From: Taenia hydatigena
Lineage: Eukaryota; Platyhelminthes; Cestoda; Cyclophyllidea; Taeniidae
Assembly (NCBI GenBank): GCA_036345935.2
Contig: JADWOT020000006.1
Span: forward strand, 4,405,543 to 4,469,542
Direction of reading: 5' to 3'
DNA length: 64,000 nt
Every line of letters begins with the position of its first letter. Position 1 is the stretch's first letter. Below the pieces are notes generated by a model. That model ran no database searches and was not told the origin of the DNA. It saw only the letters and a list, made by a program, of their open reading frames with translations. The position numbers and the translations under genes are program-made. Shown piece by piece: positions 59,900-64,000 of the stretch.

Positions 59900-62350
59900 A
59901 ATATGCCTACTATTGTCCGTTCAAGATTCTCACTGGTTCTTAATGCATTGCGTACTTAATTAAGCTCAGGATCGAATACGAGCCTAAAGAATTGAAGCAG
60001 GTTTTATATGGCAGTCGCCTATTGTTTTTTCTTCTTATCCTGTTCAGCGAAGATTCTATCCATTAATGTAGACGATGCTCTATTTGGGTATTTTTTTGTA
60101 AAGATTTAAGATCCAGCCTTTATATTTTCGTTGAATTCATGACTACTCGTCCTATCCACTGAAAATTAACCCTTTTGTGCGTTGCTAATGCTTATCCTCC
60201 CTACTGTTAAAACTTATTTCCTTCATCAAAAAGGATTGCATGCTTCCTTTAATCCCACCATCTTTTTAACCATGTCTGACAGTGCTATAATCCTTAATTT
60301 CTGCACAAAGGAACCTATGGGTCCAAATTTTAGCATTCATTTATTTAACTATTCCATAGGGTTTGTGTTTTAACGTTGGACTCCACCTTAAAAACCTGGA
60401 TCAAAGACTCCTATATAAAAACAGGACCGACAAGAACAAAGCGCTATAGCACCAAAAAACCGGTCAAAATGGCATAGCCCTTTTGATTAGTCGAGCAGTT
60501 AAACTGGGTATCATTTACCAAAAATTTGGTTGGTCGACTCGTTTGATTTGTTACCCTTGTGTACTTAATCCCCCAATGTTTTGGCCCTTAACGATGCTTT
60601 TAAGGAAGTATTCAACCTACTCATCAGAACGCAATTTCGTTTTTTTTTATTAAAAGTTGCTAATCCAAACTGCGCATAAATCAACCAACAAATGTAGAAC
60701 TTGTTATTAGATAAAGCGTTTGAATTTGTAAAAAGCTCACTTAACGGTAGTGAATCTCCAGGATCTACTGCATGAGCTACTGTTCAACTTTATTAAAAAA
60801 TGCCAAGTAGCCACCTAATACGAACATGTATTTTTGTGTCACGCACAATTTGCGATTTGTGTCGCCACTTAAAATCGAACCGCCAAGCACGCGTTTTGAG
60901 CTTGCAGCTGTGTGTAACTTGAGGCCACCTTTGAGAATTCACTTATTAAAACGTTGGCTTGCATATGTGAGATATGTTAAAATATGAATTATGTTTGTGA
61001 TTCGCATTTAAGAACTCTGAGCATAAAAGGCAAACTGCCTAATATCAGCCCCAAAACAGCACAGATTGGATTCAATAACGCAACTAAAGAATTGAATTCG
61101 GAACAATTTTATACGTTTAAACATAAAATTGAAAACATAACATTTGTGCTATAAAACAATTTACTATACGCACTTTATATTAACTATGCCATTTTAGTAG
61201 ACATAAGCTGCATGAGTTTTACGCAGTTTGTCTCCTTATAATTTAAATTTGTAGGCCTTATAAATTTTGTCCACTGATACAGTCGTGAGTTTTATCTTTT
61301 GTCCTCTTTCGAAGCAACAAGTGTCCCATATTTCTTGTGTATAGTGCACCCTGGCTTTTGGATACAGTCAACTTTGTTCTACCCATCTCCAGTTCTATCT
61401 CACATTTACTTCACGATCACCTCGTTTACTCTGCATGTGATTGGCTAGTCTTAGCATTAAGAAAATGTTTCAACTTTCGCTTGGGTAATAAAGGTGACTA
61501 TGAGGACTAAAATTGGGTTGAAGCATTTGTGTTCTATTTCGCTTTCCCAAATTGGTAAGTGTCATTGACCACACGGATGGGACACATGATGTAGTACTTT
61601 GTTTGTTAGAACTGCTGGTTTCTATCAAGGTCACAGAGGTGGCCATATTGCCCTAGCTGCGTGGGCTGGCCTCTGGGCCATGCCAGCAGCCGTTTTCCCT
61701 CTGTCCGGTGAATATATATATTCTATCCTGCCACTTTGCCTTCTTTTGCCTTAAGGGAGCCTCGGGACACTACACATGAGGCTTAGAGGCTTAGTGTTAT
61801 TTTCCAAGAATGGCACTAGCCCATCCTCCCCATATAAAAATTGTGGTTTTCCTTACGCCTCAATGAGTTGCACCACATAAAATAATCATCTGTTTGGTTT
61901 TAAGCAATGATTTCCTAGCTGATGCTCACGCATTCGAGCTTACTGGCCTCTTGAGGGGGTGACAGTGTTAGCTAAAGAATTGTAAGACGGGTTTAGGTAT
62001 AGCTGATCAGTTAGCCATGGCCGGTGATGGGTATACTGCTGTCCCCGCCAGTAAGTTAGCCAGTCAACAAGACTTCAAAATGAATGGCTCCAAATATCTG
62101 TCATCCCTTAGTTCGTAACGTCCACACACGAAATCCTTATTCTTGGTGGCTTCCACTAATCCCCCTTCCCACCTGATGCGGCTCCAAAACAAGTCTTTGA
62201 CAAATTCAGCCCCAATTAAGTGGGACGGTGGTGACATGTAATACCCAAATCACTGTATTTAGTAATAGGGGTTTTCGTGAGTATGATGTACCTGTCTTAA
62301 GTGATCTGAATTTCTGTGGGATGCTTTGTTGAGGTCCATCATTCTTATAC
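59900..62350 (+). repeat. Module F, copy 3
   Basis: This is more diverged than the other two copies. The 13-base anchor at 61248-61260, CCACTGA near 61271 (42416 in copy 2), the GGCC-type core near 61662-61690 and CCTTCCCACCTGATGC near 62165 fix the alignment. The end at 62270-62300, GTTTTCGTGAGTATGA, also recalls 33313 in P copy 2, so P and F may share an older ancestor. Confidence 0.65.
61662..61690. repeat. GGCC-core element, copy
   Basis: TGGCC TCTG GGCCA forms a short perfect stem and is followed by TGCCAGCAGCC. Related cores lie at about 3680-3703, 19600-19630, 39844-39879 and 43837-43865. All stand next to pyrimidine-rich sequence. Confidence 0.5.
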
Positions 62351-62680
62351 CGCATGCATTCAAAAGTCAAACTCCTTATTTATTTACTTTAAAGCTGCTG
62401 CCTTTCTTCTTTCGTTTACGGGACCCTTTCAGTGCTCCTTCCACTAAATTTCCTTTGTCGAGATACGTAATTTCGTGTAATTCGCCACTTTCTTATTTTG
62501 CAATCTTGATTGTGTTGCAGATATGTAAAGTTAAGCAATTTTTTGTGTTTCTCAATGCTTTTCCTCCCTGTCAATCAATCACACGTCGCGTCAGAGCCAA
62601 TGGCTTTGCCCCTGGTCAGTCAGTTTGAGCGTTGAAATAAGCTTACCAAAAAAATTTGGAGTTTTTCTCTGCAAAAAACA
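62300..62680 (+). repeat. Module G, copy 3, shortened
   Basis: Only the later part of G is clear. It has the 18-base anchor at 62500-62517, identical to 44361-44378, then CTGTCAATCA and GTCAGTCAG. A 100-codon frame at 62326-62628 runs through it but is not open in the other copies and has no recognised domain. Confidence 0.7.
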
Positions 62681-62939
62681 TGCCAACGAATTCCACTTTT
62701 AAAAACAGCTTGATTAAGGAGGCAGAAGAATTAGATATAAGGTGATGTGAGCCTTAGAGGTATGTCAGCAGTGGAGTAGCGGATCGCGTTGTGTTGCCCG
62801 GTGACGTTCTCGCTCACCCCAAAAGCCACCCAATGACACAGATCAGTGAGTTATCGAACATCCCAGAATTTACTTCTTCGTTTTCTAGAGAGACGTATAG
62901 CATTCACGGAATTCGGTCATTAGCTTCCACAATTTTTCT

Positions 62940-63800
62940 TCTCGCTTGAATTAGAGGTCTTTGTTACCTTGCATCACTCATGCAAAACGCGGCTGGAGGA
63001 TCCTTACTTTTTATCTTCCACGATTAAGTGCAGGTCCACCCAAACCTGAGGCACTTAACCTTACTTGACACACCTGCAGCGCCGAGCAGATCATTTGAAA
63101 CATCTGTGAAAATTAGTTGTTCCACTACCACTGTCATAAGCTTTTACATGTCTCTGATTCAGGGTTGAAGAAAAATCATAACTTATTTGTAAATTAGATG
63201 GGTTTAAATAACTTTTCTGGTCTTTTTGACCAACGATTTGCGATATGGGAGTTGAAAGAATAGGCAAGTATTGGGAAGCGCGGTGGTGGATGCTGTATTA
63301 TTAGACCGAAGCAAGGTCATTGCGTGTGTTTTAAAATCACTTGCAAGTTGCACTCAGTTTTTTGAAGCGATCTACATCACCAGCGCCACAAGTCCTGCGA
63401 TAGTTATCATGTGTAATGCTCTAGTCATGTGTTTAATAACAATTTGTTGAGGTCATTCCACTTGGCTGCATAGCCTTTGACCCATCCCAATATCCCCTGC
63501 CGTTCAGCCCTTCCGTGCGTCAACAAGACACATTCAGCCTTAGTCATATGACTTCTTTCGCATTTAAGAAAGCTTCGAAGGCTCCACATTGGTGTCAGTG
63601 GAGACCGAACGCGATTCGAAAGGAGAACTGTGCTGATTCCCAGTACTGAGTAATGAACATCAAGGTGACGGAAGAGAGCTATGCGCTGCGGATGGGAGGT
63701 TGTGTGACGAAGCCCAACTAAAAGGGTTGAAAATGACGTCTACCTTTGGCGACCGCTCAATTTCCGCGCCTCACCCTGAATATTTTGTTACAGTGTCTGC
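62940..63800 (+). repeat. Module H, copy 2
   Basis: This matches 21900-22750 in order: TTTGTTACCTTGCATCACT near 62958, ATCTTCCA near 63014, GGTCATTCCACTTGGC near 63452 and ACATTCAGCCTTA near 63530. Similarity is modest. The end is near the window edge, so its true extent is unknown. Confidence 0.55.
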
Positions 63801-64000
63801 TGTGGTATCTGTATAGGAGTCAATTAAGCGAACGCGTTATCTGAATGGAACCCTGGTAGAAGAATGGGTACGTTTGGGCAACACTGAAGTGAGTTTATAG
63901 TGGTCGCCGCGAAACTATTTTGCAGTCAGTCTCTTGCTAAATAACAATGTATTTGAGCCCGCGTTCTTACGGCTAGGTTTGGACCTTCTCGATCGGCTTC

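Noticed and set aside
1..64000. Bacterial, phage or organellar origin
   Set aside because: Gene density, ORF length and spacing are far too low, and no ribosome-binding or operon pattern is seen.
1..64000. CRISPR array, rRNA cluster, Polinton or LTR element
   Set aside because: No short regular repeats with spacers, no conserved rRNA cores and no polymerase, integrase or protease motifs were found, although a 15-20 kb element size prompted a look for Polinton-like genes.

Overview
The window reads as non-coding nuclear DNA from a eukaryote with a repeat-rich genome, most likely an animal, though the species cannot be told from the sequence. No frame is open for more than 171 codons on either strand. 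I see no operon-like packing, rRNA, tRNA, CRISPR array or intact transposon coding region. Short microsatellites (CA, AGA, ACA) occur, and composition leans to AT. I could not assign a function to any open frame.

The main content is old duplication. Reading the window against itself shows about a dozen sequence modules that recur two to four times, mostly in the same orientation and order, typically 18 to 23 kb apart. I name them P, A, D, F, G, H, I, K, L, M, X and Y. Exact 12 to 20 bp anchors are shared within longer diverged alignments, many of which look roughly 65 to 80 percent identical by eye. Differences in the best-aligned stretches are mostly transitions. This fits a decayed large-unit tandem array or a nested segmental duplication.

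Layout. 1-1180: nothing recognised. 1180-2900: inverted copies of K and M. 3660-4020: a D fragment. 4560-6000: M. 6100-6990: K and L. 7200-11500: P. 11550-15700: short A followed by F. 15780-20500: A and D again. 20680-21660: G. 21900-22750: H. 22750-24100: unique, with the longest ORF. 24100-25750: I. 25750-27060: K and L. 27340-30200: M trace and X. 30400-31620: Y. 32160-36000: P. 36060-39150: A. 39500-41100: D. 41400-43420: F. 43490-44530: G. 44660-45920: I. 45950-49600: K, L and M. 49600-53900: mostly unassigned. 53900-56220: Y trace and X. 56260-58100: A. 58400-59600: D. 59900-62350: F. 62300-63800: G and H. The most complete composite order is P-A-D-F-G-H-I-K-L-M-X-Y, and individual units have lost or doubled modules.

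No genes can be shown to work together here. The strongest functional-looking element is a CACGTG/CACGTG hairpin kept in three A copies. Everything else looks like neutral decay. Block boundaries are by eye and good to roughly 50 to 150 bases.
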